Assembly: GCA_910583795.1 (NCBI GenBank)
Contig: CAJTZQ010000004.1
Span: 1 to 24,240 of the forward strand
Length of the DNA stretch: 24,240 bases
Origin: an uncultured Muribaculaceae bacterium
GTDB lineage: Bacteria; Bacteroidota; Bacteroidia; Bacteroidales; Muribaculaceae
Reading direction: 5' to 3'
The number at the start of each line of letters is the position of its first letter. Position 1 is the stretch's first letter. Below are positions 15,529 through 24,178 of this stretch, piece by piece. The notes below the pieces were generated by a model that was not told the origin of the DNA, ran no database searches, and saw only the letters and a program-made list of their open reading frames with translations. The position numbers and the translations under genes are program-made.

Positions 15529-16716
15529 TCAGTTATTTATTGCCGAATCAATTGCCTGAGCAAGATCGGCATATATATCTTCAGGATCTTCCAATCCGAT
15601 TGAAAGACGAATTGTGGTGTCTTCGATATCCATAGTTTTTCTTTGTTCCGGAGAAAGGGGGCCAAAGATAGTGCTTGCAGGATGAATGGCAAGGCTGCGG
15701 TTATCAAAGAGATTAGTTGCCCTATGAATCATTTTCAAGGCATTGATAAACTTGAAACATTTAGCCTCGTCAGCAAGATCAAATGTGAGCATTGCACCAG
15801 CTTTATCACCATAAATATCTTTGAACAGTTGATAATGGGGATGACTTTCCAACCCCGGATACCCCACCTTCTTCACGCCGGGAGTTTTTTCAAGGAGGCG
15901 TGCTATATAAAGCGCGGAAGAAGCTTGGCGGTCATAACGAACTTGAAGTGTTTCGAGTCCGATAGTCTGCATATATGCCACATGAGGAGTCATATAAGCG
16001 CCAAAGTTGAAGACTGAGTCTTTTTTAATCCTCTTGGAGATGTCCGGGAAATTGCCGTAGTCGATTATTACACCTCCAAGACTCGTGGCGCCTCCTGACA
16101 CGTATTTAGTTGTTGACACCACCTGAAAATCGATGCCTACTTTTGATGCGTCAAACTGTGTGAAAGGTATCATTGTCGTGTCGGCAATCAAAGGAATACC
16201 ATTGTCGTGAGCAATCTTGGCGAGTTGCCTGACATCTGCCACTTCTGTCTGAGGATTTGAAACACTTTCAAGAAAGATGCAACAAGTGTTTTTGTCAACC
16301 AACTTCTTTACATTCTCCGGATTTGTAAGATCCGTAAGACGCGCCTCGACATTGAAACGGCTGAGTGTCTGAGTCAAAAGAAGGAAAGTGTTGCCGAAGA
16401 GATGACGGGAAGATATAATATTTTTTCCCGCTGAAGCAGTGCTAAGAATAATTGCGCTGATAGCAGCCATCCCTGATGAATAAGCGCTCACCTCTTTCGC
16501 ACCTGTAAGGTTTACTATACGTTGTTCGAAATGAGTAACGGTAGGATTAAGCACCCTTGAATAGTCAGGAGCATCCGATCTGCCGCAGAAAGCGTCAGCC
16601 ATCACATCTGCATTGTCAAACTCGTATGCCATTGTATGGTAAACGGGCATTTGAAGAGCATCATAAACGTCTCTTCTCTGAAAAGGCGTATGTATCGCCT
16701 TTGTAGAATTATACAT
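15529..16716 (-). CDS. metB: Cys/Met metabolism PLP enzyme, cystathionine gamma-synthase-like
   Basis: Trans-sulfuration family enzyme of 395 residues. The PLP lysine is K204 in VVSTTKYVSGGATSLGG, D179 in LIADTT pairs with the pyridine nitrogen, and YSRVLNPT (52-59) supplies the Tyr and Arg that reach the neighbouring subunit's cofactor. SSGMAAI (80-86) is the phosphate loop. This family includes cystathionine gamma-synthase, O-acetylhomoserine sulfhydrylase and methionine gamma-lyase, which are hard to separate by eye. Since a cystathionine beta-lyase follows 21 bp downstream, gamma-synthase activity (acylated homoserine plus cysteine to cystathionine) fits best, and the symbol is given on that basis. 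It is the first gene of the leftward cluster and has a structured leader of about 100 nt. Confidence 0.82.
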   Translation of the reverse strand: MYNSTKAIHTPFQRRDVYDALQMPVYHTMAYEFDNADVMADAFCGRSDAPDYSRVLNPTVTHFEQRIVNLTGAKEVSAYSSGMAAISAIILSTASAGKNIISSRHLFGNTFLLLTQTLSRFNVEARLTDLTNPENVKKLVDKNTCCIFLESVSNPQTEVADVRQLAKIAHDNGIPLIADTTMIPFTQFDASKVGIDFQVVSTTKYVSGGATSLGGVIIDYGNFPDISKRIKKDSVFNFGAYMTPHVAYMQTIGLETLQVRYDRQASSALYIARLLEKTPGVKKVGYPGLESHPHYQLFKDIYGDKAGAMLTFDLADEAKCFKFINALKMIHRATNLFDNRSLAIHPASTIFGPLSPEQRKTMDIEDTTIRLSIGLEDPEDIYADLAQAIDSAINN

Positions 16717-16723
16717 CTTTTTT

Positions 16724-16831
16724 ACCTCTTAAATAAACCCGGCAATCAGTTTCCTTTCGGAGACTTATTCACCCTTAAATCGGAATATTCATCCATTATT
16801 TCCTTTAATAGGGAAATAATCGGCAAAGTTA
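16724..16831 (-). promoter_or_regulatory. Promoter element and structured leader of the metB-led cluster
   Basis: On the minus strand TAACTTTG (16831-16824) matches TAnnTTTG; no good -33 TTG was found. Transcription from it would begin near 16817-16820 and give a leader of about 100 nt. The leader has a hairpin at its 5' end (9 bp, 16820-16812 with 16803-16795, 8-base loop), a second weak stem TATTC/GAATA enclosing GATTTAAGG, and a third with one mismatch closed by a GAAA tetraloop (around 16767-16750). A run of conserved-looking sequence (GCCGGGTTTATTTAAGAGG) precedes the start. It does not match the SAM-I core and I could not fit it to SAM-II. Regulation by methionine or AdoMet is only inferred from gene content. 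Confidence 0.4.
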
Positions 16832-17022
16832 ACGTTTTAAGCCGAAAAAACATCATATAAAATGGCAAAAAACACACATAGCAATCATTTTTTATTCATA
16901 CATATAAAAATATTTAATAATTATACAATATAAAAAAACACTAACCATAATTTCGCAATGGCAATCGCAAATCAATTCTTATCAATTCTAATAAATATTT
17001 ATCAAAAAAACAGGCAATCTTA
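16832..17022. other. AT-rich divergent intergenic region
   Basis: This is the middle of the 371-bp gap between the divergent metB-like gene and the transglutaminase-like gene. Apart from the promoter elements on either side it holds only AT-rich sequence. I see no open reading frame, repeat or RNA gene in it. Confidence 0.5.
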
Positions 17023-17052
17023 TTGCATATTACATTTTTTATTGTATTTTTG
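17023..17052 (+). promoter_or_regulatory. Bacteroidota-type promoter for the DUF3857 pair
   Basis: TTG (17023-17025), 19 bp, then TATTTTTG (17045-17052), a full match to TAnnTTTG with ideal spacing. Transcription would start near 17058, about 30 nt before the ATG at 17088. Confidence 0.7.
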
Positions 17053-17087
17053 CAAACTAAATAACCGATCACTAATCTGACAACGAC

Positions 17088-19037
17088 ATGAAAATCTCCA
17101 AGCCTAATCAGATCATAGTAACATTCGGGAATGCGTTTCTTAAAATCCTCATAACGATTGCGGAAACCATTATATACTGCCTTGCTTTGGCATCACCTGT
17201 GTATGGTCATTCTATCTCACACTTAAACAATTGTTATTCAATCGTTGCCGGCACAACTTCTAATGACGAAGTAATAGAGAAATATAATGATAACATAGTA
17301 ATATCCAACGAAACACGGCATTTTGAATTTATTACAAATTCCGGCAAACCTGTATCCATAAAAGAGAAACACAATATTACCTACACGGCAAGAAATTCAG
17401 AAGATATTGCATACGTCATAAAATTTTATGGAGGTAAAAGCAAAATTATAAAAGCCTCCGCTTCGGGAACCAAACCCAGATATCGCACATACGAAAATAA
17501 ATATATTTTTTATGATGGCAGTCGTGTCTGTTTCATGGCTATGCCGGTGAAAAAAGAAAAAGATTCTAAGGTAAGATTTGAGCTGACGCACGAAGATCCT
17601 ACCCTTTTCACCCGTATATTTCTCAAGGCAAGCAACTTCACAAAAGTCGCGGAAACAAGAATCACTATTCCTGCGGAACTTTCAAACCGGATAAAAGTTA
17701 TCCCCTACGGATTATTGCCATGTATGAAATTTACTCAAGAAAATAATCCAAACGGGGAGATGGTGTATAAAGTGATTTCGCAAAATCAAACTTCATACAT
17801 ACCGTTGCCCGATTCCCCGGATCCAAATATAGCCATTCCACAATTATTTATAACAGGATATTTCTCTGACGTTACTGATCTATACCATTATATAAGTGGC
17901 TATCTTCCCGATGAATCTGTCAACATAGATGACAAGGTGAAGGCACTTGCCGCCGATCTTAAAAGCAAAGCGGATTCACCACATGCATTGATCGACAGCA
18001 CCACGGCTTGGGTTCGTTCCAACATCCGATATTATGCTATTGAAGACGGTGACAATGCTTTTGCTCCTGCTCCCGCTGCAAACGTACTTGCCAGAAGAAG
18101 TGGAGATTGCAAGGGTTCGGCAAACCTGATCAAAACCCTGCTACGACTTAATGGTATCGACGGACGGGTTGCATGGATAGGAACCAAGGGATCGTCTCCA
18201 TTCGGATGGAAAGAAATGCCTACAGTCTGCACGGGAAACCATATGATTGCTGTAGCACTCATCAATGACAGCATAATTTATTTAGACGGAACACCACGCC
18301 ATGCTTACGATGGCTTTGTACCCGCACAAATTCGTGGAAGAGAGGCTTTGATCGAAAACGGGGACTACCCTATTTTAAAGACAGTGCCTTCCGACACAAA
18401 TTCAGATGACGTTTTTAAGATTACAGCCGATTACAAAATCGCTTCCGACGTTCTCCACGGCATTATCAGGCATGACTATTCCGGGGCTCTGAAAGTGGCT
18501 GTGGAATCGTCTATCGAAGACGTCACCAAATCCAAAAGAGATGAATTTATCAGACATATTGTCACCATCGGACGAAATAATTCTATGGTTGACCTCATAA
18601 CAGTGTCTACAGACAGGAAATCTCCTGTAATGTCGATTATAGCAAACGTATCTGAAATTGCATCCGTAAAAGAAACTTCCGGGAAGATCTATATCAACCT
18701 CCAACCGATCAGAGATTTTCAGTTTGACTTTGTCAACACAAAAGACCGCACCTGTGATTATAAGAAAACTCTTTTATACAGATGCGATTTCAAATACACA
18801 GTCACAATTCCTGAAAACCTCACCCCCAGACATATACCGGAGAAACAGACCATAGACAATCAATGGTTTGAATCTTCTTTGTCATATGAATATTCAAACG
18901 GAAAGATCACGTGTAATGCCCACATCCAACCAAAGACTGACATTGTGGCATTGGCAGATATCGACAAATATAACACCGAAATCAGAAAAATCAAACAATT
19001 GTCTAACGCTCACATAATACTTGAAAAACTGCCATGA
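17088..19037 (+). CDS. Secreted DUF3857/transglutaminase-like protein with intact catalytic triad
   Basis: 649 residues. The first 40 form a hydrophobic export signal (VTFGNAFLKILITIAETIIY...ALASPVYG), longer than usual, so cleavage near 41 or membrane anchoring are both possible. An N-terminal beta-rich region (about 55-270) resembles DUF3857. The transglutaminase-like core (about 285-405) contains C341 in RRSGDCKGSANL, H385 in TGNHMIAVA and D400 in IIYLDGTP, spaced as in bacterial papain-like transglutaminases. A C-terminal beta domain follows (about 440-640). Such proteins may be proteases, transamidases or peptide hydrolases of the cell envelope; the substrate is unknown. The gene overlaps the next one by 4 bp (ATGA), so both products are probably made together and may act as partners. 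It is divergent from the metB-led cluster. Confidence 0.85.
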   Translation: MKISKPNQIIVTFGNAFLKILITIAETIIYCLALASPVYGHSISHLNNCYSIVAGTTSNDEVIEKYNDNIVISNETRHFEFITNSGKPVSIKEKHNITYTARNSEDIAYVIKFYGGKSKIIKASASGTKPRYRTYENKYIFYDGSRVCFMAMPVKKEKDSKVRFELTHEDPTLFTRIFLKASNFTKVAETRITIPAELSNRIKVIPYGLLPCMKFTQENNPNGEMVYKVISQNQTSYIPLPDSPDPNIAIPQLFITGYFSDVTDLYHYISGYLPDESVNIDDKVKALAADLKSKADSPHALIDSTTAWVRSNIRYYAIEDGDNAFAPAPAANVLARRSGDCKGSANLIKTLLRLNGIDGRVAWIGTKGSSPFGWKEMPTVCTGNHMIAVALINDSIIYLDGTPRHAYDGFVPAQIRGREALIENGDYPILKTVPSDTNSDDVFKITADYKIASDVLHGIIRHDYSGALKVAVESSIEDVTKSKRDEFIRHIVTIGRNNSMVDLITVSTDRKSPVMSIIANVSEIASVKETSGKIYINLQPIRDFQFDFVNTKDRTCDYKKTLLYRCDFKYTVTIPENLTPRHIPEKQTIDNQWFESSLSYEYSNGKITCNAHIQPKTDIVALADIDKYNTEIRKIKQLSNAHIILEKLP

Positions 19038-21190
19038 AACTGAAAAAATTATTTATAATCATGATTGCCGCGATCCTAGGTTCATCGGGATCAGCAGCAT
19101 ACTCCGCCGATAATAAATTTCTTTCTGAAGCGGCAAAGATGGTTTGGGAAAAATATCCGGAGATGTTTGACGCGACAAAAGAGATACCTCCAAAATTGAT
19201 GGAGAAAAATGATGCCGTGATTCTTGCAGAGCTCAACTATCTTTTTATGGATTTTGAATATGCTCAAGACGCGACAACACGCACATTCACACGATGGTTT
19301 AGTATCGACCGCAGGATGGTGAAACTAAACAATGAGCGTGCCGTTGAAGAATTCTCCAAACATGAATTCGGTCATAAAGAAAAAGCTTCCATCGATTGGT
19401 ATCAGTTTGCAGGCATGGAAATAGGATTCGGCGCAAAAATTCATAAACCGGATGGAAGAGTTATCCCGGTTGACCTTTCCGACGCATATGATATCACTGA
19501 GGGAAAAAATGATAACAAAAGAAACCGCATAAAGAAGAAAATAGATATAAGCGGATTGGAAACCGGTGATGTGCTCGACTATTTCACGATTCGACGGGAA
19601 TGGGTTCAGGAATTTGATCCACCTGCATTTCAATATATGATCAATGAAAAATATCCGATCATGAATCTTAGGATTGAATGCAATATATCCCCGGAAATCA
19701 CACTTGACTATAAGAACTATAATGGGGCTCCACCATTTATTCAAATCACAACCAACAAAGGCAGGACAATATTGAGTCAGACATTCAAAGATGTGCCTGT
19801 AATTCCCAACAGTCTATTCATCAAAGATAAAAGACAGTTGCCGTTTTACTATGTCAGGCCATTAAACTGTCGCTCCAAAATCCGTAGAGATTTTGTTGAG
19901 AGATCAGCGGGAGTGAACGGTAACCTCCATCCAAGCTTCTTTTTCAACCAGATAGCACAGCGTATAGCAAAAGTTGATTTTTCAAATTACGAAATCAGAG
20001 GCAAAATCATGAATTTGATAAAAGATTATGCAAAGACAAAACCTGATTTGACACAAAAAGAACTTTTGGACATAGCCTGTCTTGCCACGCTTTATGTCAA
20101 TGTCACTGACAAAAAAGGCAGATATGATGATTTTGAAACTGCCTTGATCTTAGCTGATATTGTCAAGAAAAGTCCGATAGATGCCAAAGACGCATCTATC
20201 GCATTCATTAATTCACGCGACAATGTCCCGACGAAAGAGATATGCGGCTGGGACATGACGTCTTACGGAATCAAAACAGGTGATAACCTTTACATAATAG
20301 ACACGCCTGCATATTTAGTACCGGGCGAAATCCCGAGTGTGTTCCATGGAGAGGAAGGAGCCGCCTATCCCTCAGATCCACAACTTATCAAGCCAATGTC
20401 TACTCCATCGTTATTCAAACTGCCACCAAATACGTCCAATGACAACACCAGTGTGGTTAATTGTGAAATTTCAATCTGTGACGGAGACAATATATCTGTG
20501 ACAGGAGATATATCTCTTAAAGGAGATTCAAAGTCCTTATGTTCAAAATTCAATGGAACAATGGACATATTAAGGGAGTCTGAAAAGTTTTTTAATCTTC
20601 CCGACAAAAAGATATTCAAGCCTCAAAAGCCTATTGAATCATCGGAAATTGCCATCGAGAGAATCAACGATGCTGAGAAACAACTTTCATCCTTTTTATT
20701 TTCAGATGCTGATTTCAATATCTCTCAGCATAAGATTGTTCAACGTGGACTTACTCCCGACAACAAGATCTTTAAGTTAGAATATAATGCCAAAATTCCG
20801 TCTGTAGTTTCAGAAGCAGGGGATGAATTGATTTTCCCGATAGGAAAATTCACAGGCAGCAACAGCAGAATAACAGGTAATGAACGTAAACGTCAAATGG
20901 ATATCTATCTTCAGTCTCCATATATGGAGCGTTTTAATTTAAAAATCAAGTCTCCTGAAGGATATAAAATCTCAGAAGAGAGTCTCAAGGCATTCTCAAA
21001 AAATATATCAAACGATATAGGATTGCTTATAGTCCAAGCCATAACCGATCAAAACGGAGATGTATCTGTTGTAGTTCAACAGAGATTCGTCTATCCTACA
21101 CTTGATATTTCGGCATGGCAACAGATGCTTGACATACTTGATGCGAGGGCAGACCTGACAGAAGCCGTAATAATCTTCCAACGAGAATAA
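19034..21190 (+). CDS. Secreted DUF3857-type protein with a degenerate transglutaminase-like core
   Basis: 718 residues with a clear signal peptide (about 1-24, IMIAAILGSSGSAAYSA). The N-terminal half resembles DUF3857: GAKIHKPDGRVIPVDLSDA (133-151) and IDISGLETGDVLDYF (170-184). The region about 320-430 lines up by motif order with the transglutaminase core of the upstream protein, but the catalytic Cys position reads YDDFETALI (364-372) and the His position reads CGWDMTS (404-410). Only the Asp in YIIDTP (D423) remains. It therefore looks like a non-catalytic relative. A C-terminal domain of about 280 residues is beta-rich and unassigned. Its start overlaps the upstream stop. A binding, scaffolding or regulatory role for the active partner is inference. 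My alignment was by eye, so loss of the triad should be treated as likely, not proven. Confidence 0.8.
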   Translation: MKLKKLFIIMIAAILGSSGSAAYSADNKFLSEAAKMVWEKYPEMFDATKEIPPKLMEKNDAVILAELNYLFMDFEYAQDATTRTFTRWFSIDRRMVKLNNERAVEEFSKHEFGHKEKASIDWYQFAGMEIGFGAKIHKPDGRVIPVDLSDAYDITEGKNDNKRNRIKKKIDISGLETGDVLDYFTIRREWVQEFDPPAFQYMINEKYPIMNLRIECNISPEITLDYKNYNGAPPFIQITTNKGRTILSQTFKDVPVIPNSLFIKDKRQLPFYYVRPLNCRSKIRRDFVERSAGVNGNLHPSFFFNQIAQRIAKVDFSNYEIRGKIMNLIKDYAKTKPDLTQKELLDIACLATLYVNVTDKKGRYDDFETALILADIVKKSPIDAKDASIAFINSRDNVPTKEICGWDMTSYGIKTGDNLYIIDTPAYLVPGEIPSVFHGEEGAAYPSDPQLIKPMSTPSLFKLPPNTSNDNTSVVNCEISICDGDNISVTGDISLKGDSKSLCSKFNGTMDILRESEKFFNLPDKKIFKPQKPIESSEIAIERINDAEKQLSSFLFSDADFNISQHKIVQRGLTPDNKIFKLEYNAKIPSVVSEAGDELIFPIGKFTGSNSRITGNERKRQMDIYLQSPYMERFNLKIKSPEGYKISEESLKAFSKNISNDIGLLIVQAITDQNGDVSVVVQQRFVYPTLDISAWQQMLDILDARADLTEAVIIFQRE

Positions 21191-21230
21191 AAGGCGATTT
21201 CAAATTTGTTATGCATCCGTCTCTAAATAC

Positions 21231-21261
21231 GATGCCGGGAACATTGTAGATTCCCGGCATC
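21231..21261. terminator. Bidirectional terminator between convergent genes
   Basis: GATGCCGGGAA (21231-21241) pairs perfectly with TTCCCGGCATC (21251-21261) around a 9-base loop. It is followed by AATTTTATT on the plus strand and sits in the 99-bp gap between the DUF3857 pair and the phosphatase, so it can end transcription from both sides. Confidence 0.85.
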
Positions 21262-21289
21262 AATTTTATTAACATTGTCAAAACGACTG

Positions 21290-22624
21290 TCAGTCTTCAT
21301 CCTGGAGAAGAGGACCGGTGGTATAGGGCGCGATTTTATTCATGTAATAATCACGAAGATCTTTCCAACGATAGTACGGACCGCTTACATGTCCAGCGGG
21401 AAGGCTTGTCTCACGCTCATTTAGAAGAACCTTAACAAGAACGTCTTCATCTCCTGTCGTTCCGGGCTTACGATAAAAGACCATCTGAATATTTGCTGCC
21501 ATTGGCACAATAAGGTAATCATGCCAACCGCTATCGGCAAGCGCCTCAAGATCGTTCATTTCATCTCCGAAATTATCAAGCTCCATTAGTGCAGTCAATG
21601 GCATCACAATAGTGTCATGTCCATAACGTAGATTAGCACTTGGCGTATTGGAATTCATAGCAGTGTCGGCACTCAGAATAATATTCTCAAGAAGATTAGA
21701 CTGAGTGAACGGCATACGATTGTTGGTAAGTTTAGAATTTCCACCCTGTATGAGCCAATTTACATTTTTCTGAACCCATCTCTCCTTAACCTCTTCCGGG
21801 GTAAATATCTCATCTACAAGCCATGGTTGGTCGGAATGGCTCTGACAGTTTAGCAGAGCCGTAAGCAACGAGTGGTAGAGCTTATTGCCAATGCTATCTT
21901 TTGCATAAACGGGGTCGTTGATTATCTTTTTAAGATATCCACCCTTATTTGCATGCCTACGATTGAATTTCTTTACAACTTTAGATGACTCCGCATGTTT
22001 ACGAACTTTCTTAGCCTCGGCATCATAATAGTTCATATACCACATGTCGGCATAACTTGCATCGGTCTTGATCCTAATGTCAGGAACCATAGATTTAATG
22101 CCGTTCAAGCCATTGAACATCGAAAGGATGGAACGTATCACAACAGTGGACCGTGCATCAATATTTGTACTGGAATTAAAAATCTGCGGATAGTTTTCTA
22201 CCATACGTTTTCCAATTCCCTGATGTTGCCAAGCACCTTTATCAGACAATTCTCCGGACCTACCCTCATGAGCTTTTTCACGAATGGTCTTAATTGTCTC
22301 ATATGTCTTCTCACCCAGTGGGGTCAATTTGCCTGCATTCTTAGCTTTAGCAAGAATATCATAAGATTTATCAAAAAGTTTATATCCGATATGCCAGCGA
22401 CTGCCATGACGTCCGTAATGTTCCAGGTGGAAAGGTTCATATCCTGCCGGAGGAGGAGTCTGTGCCGGAGGAGTTTCATAGAGATAAGGATAGCAATAAT
22501 AATTACCTCCTGCCTGGTGGGTGGTCACATCTGCCAAAGTCGGTGTCTTTGCAGAAAGAGGAATTGCCATAAGGGAAGCAATTCCTAAAGAAAAAAATAC
22601 TTTTACCAAAAGCTGAGATTTCAT
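21290..22624 (-). CDS. Secreted histidine acid phosphatase (branch 2; possible phytase/inositol phosphatase)
   Basis: 444 residues with a signal peptide (about 1-25, FFSLGIASLMAIPLSA), so exported. The catalytic loop is HYGRHGSRW (69-77), with nucleophile H73 flanked by R72 and R76 as in the RHGxRxP motif. The C-terminal proton-donor motif is GHDT (335-338), H336-D337. This pairing defines clade 2 histidine phosphatases, which include phytases, acid glucose-phosphatase and MINPP-type enzymes. MINPP enzymes usually have HAE in place of HD, so an HD-type acid phosphatase or phytase fits better. Substrate preference cannot be decided from sequence. It stands alone, with its own promoter, convergent with the DUF3857 pair and divergent from the symporter. 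No phosphate-starvation operator was recognised. Confidence 0.88.
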   Translation of the reverse strand: MKSQLLVKVFFSLGIASLMAIPLSAKTPTLADVTTHQAGGNYYCYPYLYETPPAQTPPPAGYEPFHLEHYGRHGSRWHIGYKLFDKSYDILAKAKNAGKLTPLGEKTYETIKTIREKAHEGRSGELSDKGAWQHQGIGKRMVENYPQIFNSSTNIDARSTVVIRSILSMFNGLNGIKSMVPDIRIKTDASYADMWYMNYYDAEAKKVRKHAESSKVVKKFNRRHANKGGYLKKIINDPVYAKDSIGNKLYHSLLTALLNCQSHSDQPWLVDEIFTPEEVKERWVQKNVNWLIQGGNSKLTNNRMPFTQSNLLENIILSADTAMNSNTPSANLRYGHDTIVMPLTALMELDNFGDEMNDLEALADSGWHDYLIVPMAANIQMVFYRKPGTTGDEDVLVKVLLNERETSLPAGHVSGPYYRWKDLRDYYMNKIAPYTTGPLLQDED

Positions 22625-22667
22625 GATTTTGTGTTAATAATGGGTATAAATAAAAATAAATTCTCTT

Positions 22668-22699
22668 CAAAATTAAATAAAAATAATCTCAAACACAAA
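22668..22699 (-). promoter_or_regulatory. Bacteroidota-type promoter for the histidine phosphatase
   Basis: On the minus strand TTTG (22699-22696) is followed after 20 bp by TAATTTTG (22675-22668). Both elements match the consensus. The leader would be about 35-40 nt. Confidence 0.7.
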
Positions 22700-22750
22700 C
22701 AACAATCAATAAACTTCATAAAATATACATTATACGTTATAAATAATGAT

Positions 22751-22758
22751 TAAATTTG
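22751..22758 (+). promoter_or_regulatory. Probable -7 element for the symporter gene
   Basis: TAAATTTG matches TAnnTTTG, 64 bp before the start codon. No convincing -33 TTG lies 19-21 bp upstream, so this is a weaker call than the divergent promoter at 22668-22699. Confidence 0.45.
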
Positions 22759-22822
22759 CAAAACAATCATAGTATTTAATTACTAAAATATCTTTTTTGA
22801 ATAAGAGATAAATTCACAACAC

Positions 22823-24178
22823 ATGTCATCAACGCATAATAACGGAAGAGCTGTATTCAATACTAAATTCGGAGCGATTGCCACCACAGTAGGCTCGGCG
22901 GTAGGACTCGGCAATATATGGAGATTTCCATACGAAGCTGGAGTCCATGGAGGGGGAGCATTCATGATATGCTACCTTCTGTTTGTTCTTTTAATCGGTG
23001 TTCCATTGCTATGTGCAGAATTTTGCATGGGACGAGGAACCCGCAGCAATATATTCGGAGCATACAAAAAACTCGGAGACGGCAGTATATCCCACATAGC
23101 TGGGCCATTGGGAATCATTGCATCATTGCTTATTTTGAGTTTTTACTCTGTTGTGGCAGGATGGACCGTGGAATATTGTCTTTCGTCTCTTACGGGAGGA
23201 CTTGATTTTTCAAACAGAGAAGTCGGTCACGGACAATTTTTGAACCTTACTACCGGATGGCGCCCCCTTTTATGGACTGTGGTATTCCTCATTGCAAATT
23301 TTACAATCCTCATAAGCGGAGTGACCAAGGGAATTGAAAGAGCATCAAATATATTAATGCCGCTTCTATTCCTTCTATTGGTGGCATTTTGCGTCAATTC
23401 ATTTTTTCTTCCCGGATTCGAAGAAGGGATGAAATTCCTTTTTACTCCTGATTTCAGTAAAATAACATCCGGAGTATTGCTCGGAGCAATGGGGCAGGCT
23501 TTCTTTTCACTAAGTTTAGGACTTGGATGCATGATGACATACGCATCATATTTCAGCTCCAAGAATAAATTAGGAAAGACAGCAGCAACTACGGCATTGC
23601 TTGATTCAGCGGTTGCTATACTTGCAGGCGTGATAATATTTCCTGCCGTATTTTCATTTGATCTCTCTCCTGAAGCAGGCCCGACATTAGTATTCGAAGT
23701 GCTTCCTTATATATTCAATCAATTGCCTGGCGGTATGATCTGGTCTACCCTATTCTTTCTTTTACTCTTTTTAGCTTCTCTCACATCAACCGTATCAATG
23801 AGTGAAATTTCCATCACATATTTCTGTGAGGAGAAAAAGATGAAACGTAAAGGTGCCACGATATTGTCTTCAGCAATTGCTCTTGTGGGAGGTCTTCTGT
23901 GCGCATTAAGTTTCGGTGCTCTTAGCGATTTCACTATCTTCGGTATGACAATATTCAATCTGTTTGATTATCTGTCATCGAATATATGTCTTCCCATTGG
24001 AGGATTTATATGCTCGCTATTTGTAGGATGGTGGGTAGATAAAAAATTCATTAAGGATCAATTGACAGATTATGGGAAGTATAAATTCCCGCTTCTTGGG
24101 TTGTTCCGATTTTGCGTCAGGTGGCTGTGTCCGGTTGCAATATTCATAATCTTCCTTAATTCTATAGGGATAGTTTAG
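22823..24178 (+). CDS. Sodium-dependent amino-acid symporter, NSS/LeuT family
   Basis: Inner-membrane protein of 451 residues with about 11 predicted membrane segments, the shorter 11-TM layout of bacterial members such as MhsT and Tyt1. TM1 carries the family signature GSAVGLGNIWRFPYEAG (24-40), including the sodium-ligand Asn of GN (N31) and the gating arginine R34. TM6 has the unwound substrate region GQAFFSLSLGLGCMMTY (224-240). At the place of LeuT Glu290 (TM7) there is D261 in TALLDSAVAILAG; an acidic residue there replaces chloride, so Na-coupled, chloride-independent uptake is expected. The substrate is probably a hydrophobic or aromatic amino acid, by analogy only. The stop codon TAG is the first triplet of a heptamer array. 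It is not linked to the aromatic genes by strand or operon. Confidence 0.94.
   Translation: MSSTHNNGRAVFNTKFGAIATTVGSAVGLGNIWRFPYEAGVHGGGAFMICYLLFVLLIGVPLLCAEFCMGRGTRSNIFGAYKKLGDGSISHIAGPLGIIASLLILSFYSVVAGWTVEYCLSSLTGGLDFSNREVGHGQFLNLTTGWRPLLWTVVFLIANFTILISGVTKGIERASNILMPLLFLLLVAFCVNSFFLPGFEEGMKFLFTPDFSKITSGVLLGAMGQAFFSLSLGLGCMMTYASYFSSKNKLGKTAATTALLDSAVAILAGVIIFPAVFSFDLSPEAGPTLVFEVLPYIFNQLPGGMIWSTLFFLLLFLASLTSTVSMSEISITYFCEEKKMKRKGATILSSAIALVGGLLCALSFGALSDFTIFGMTIFNLFDYLSSNICLPIGGFICSLFVGWWVDKKFIKDQLTDYGKYKFPLLGLFRFCVRWLCPVAIFIIFLNSIGIV

Noticed and set aside
16731..16750. Plus-strand AAACCCGGCAA resembles part of a SAM-I riboswitch core
   Set aside because: It lies on the strand opposite the methionine genes, and the rest of the SAM-I core (AGAGGTGGAGGGA, kink-turn, closing helix) is missing.
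16636..16860. 74-codon plus-strand frame in the metB leader
   Set aside because: It overlaps the metB start in antisense and the structured leader, and has no start signal or motif.
19340..20300. Possible second intact transglutaminase in the downstream DUF3857 protein
   Set aside because: Neither a GDCK-type cysteine nor a suitable histidine is visible at the expected spacing; only the Asp motif remains.
21290..22624. Assignment as a MINPP-type inositol phosphatase
   Set aside because: The proton-donor motif is HD, not the HAE typical of MINPP, so only the broader histidine acid phosphatase call is made.
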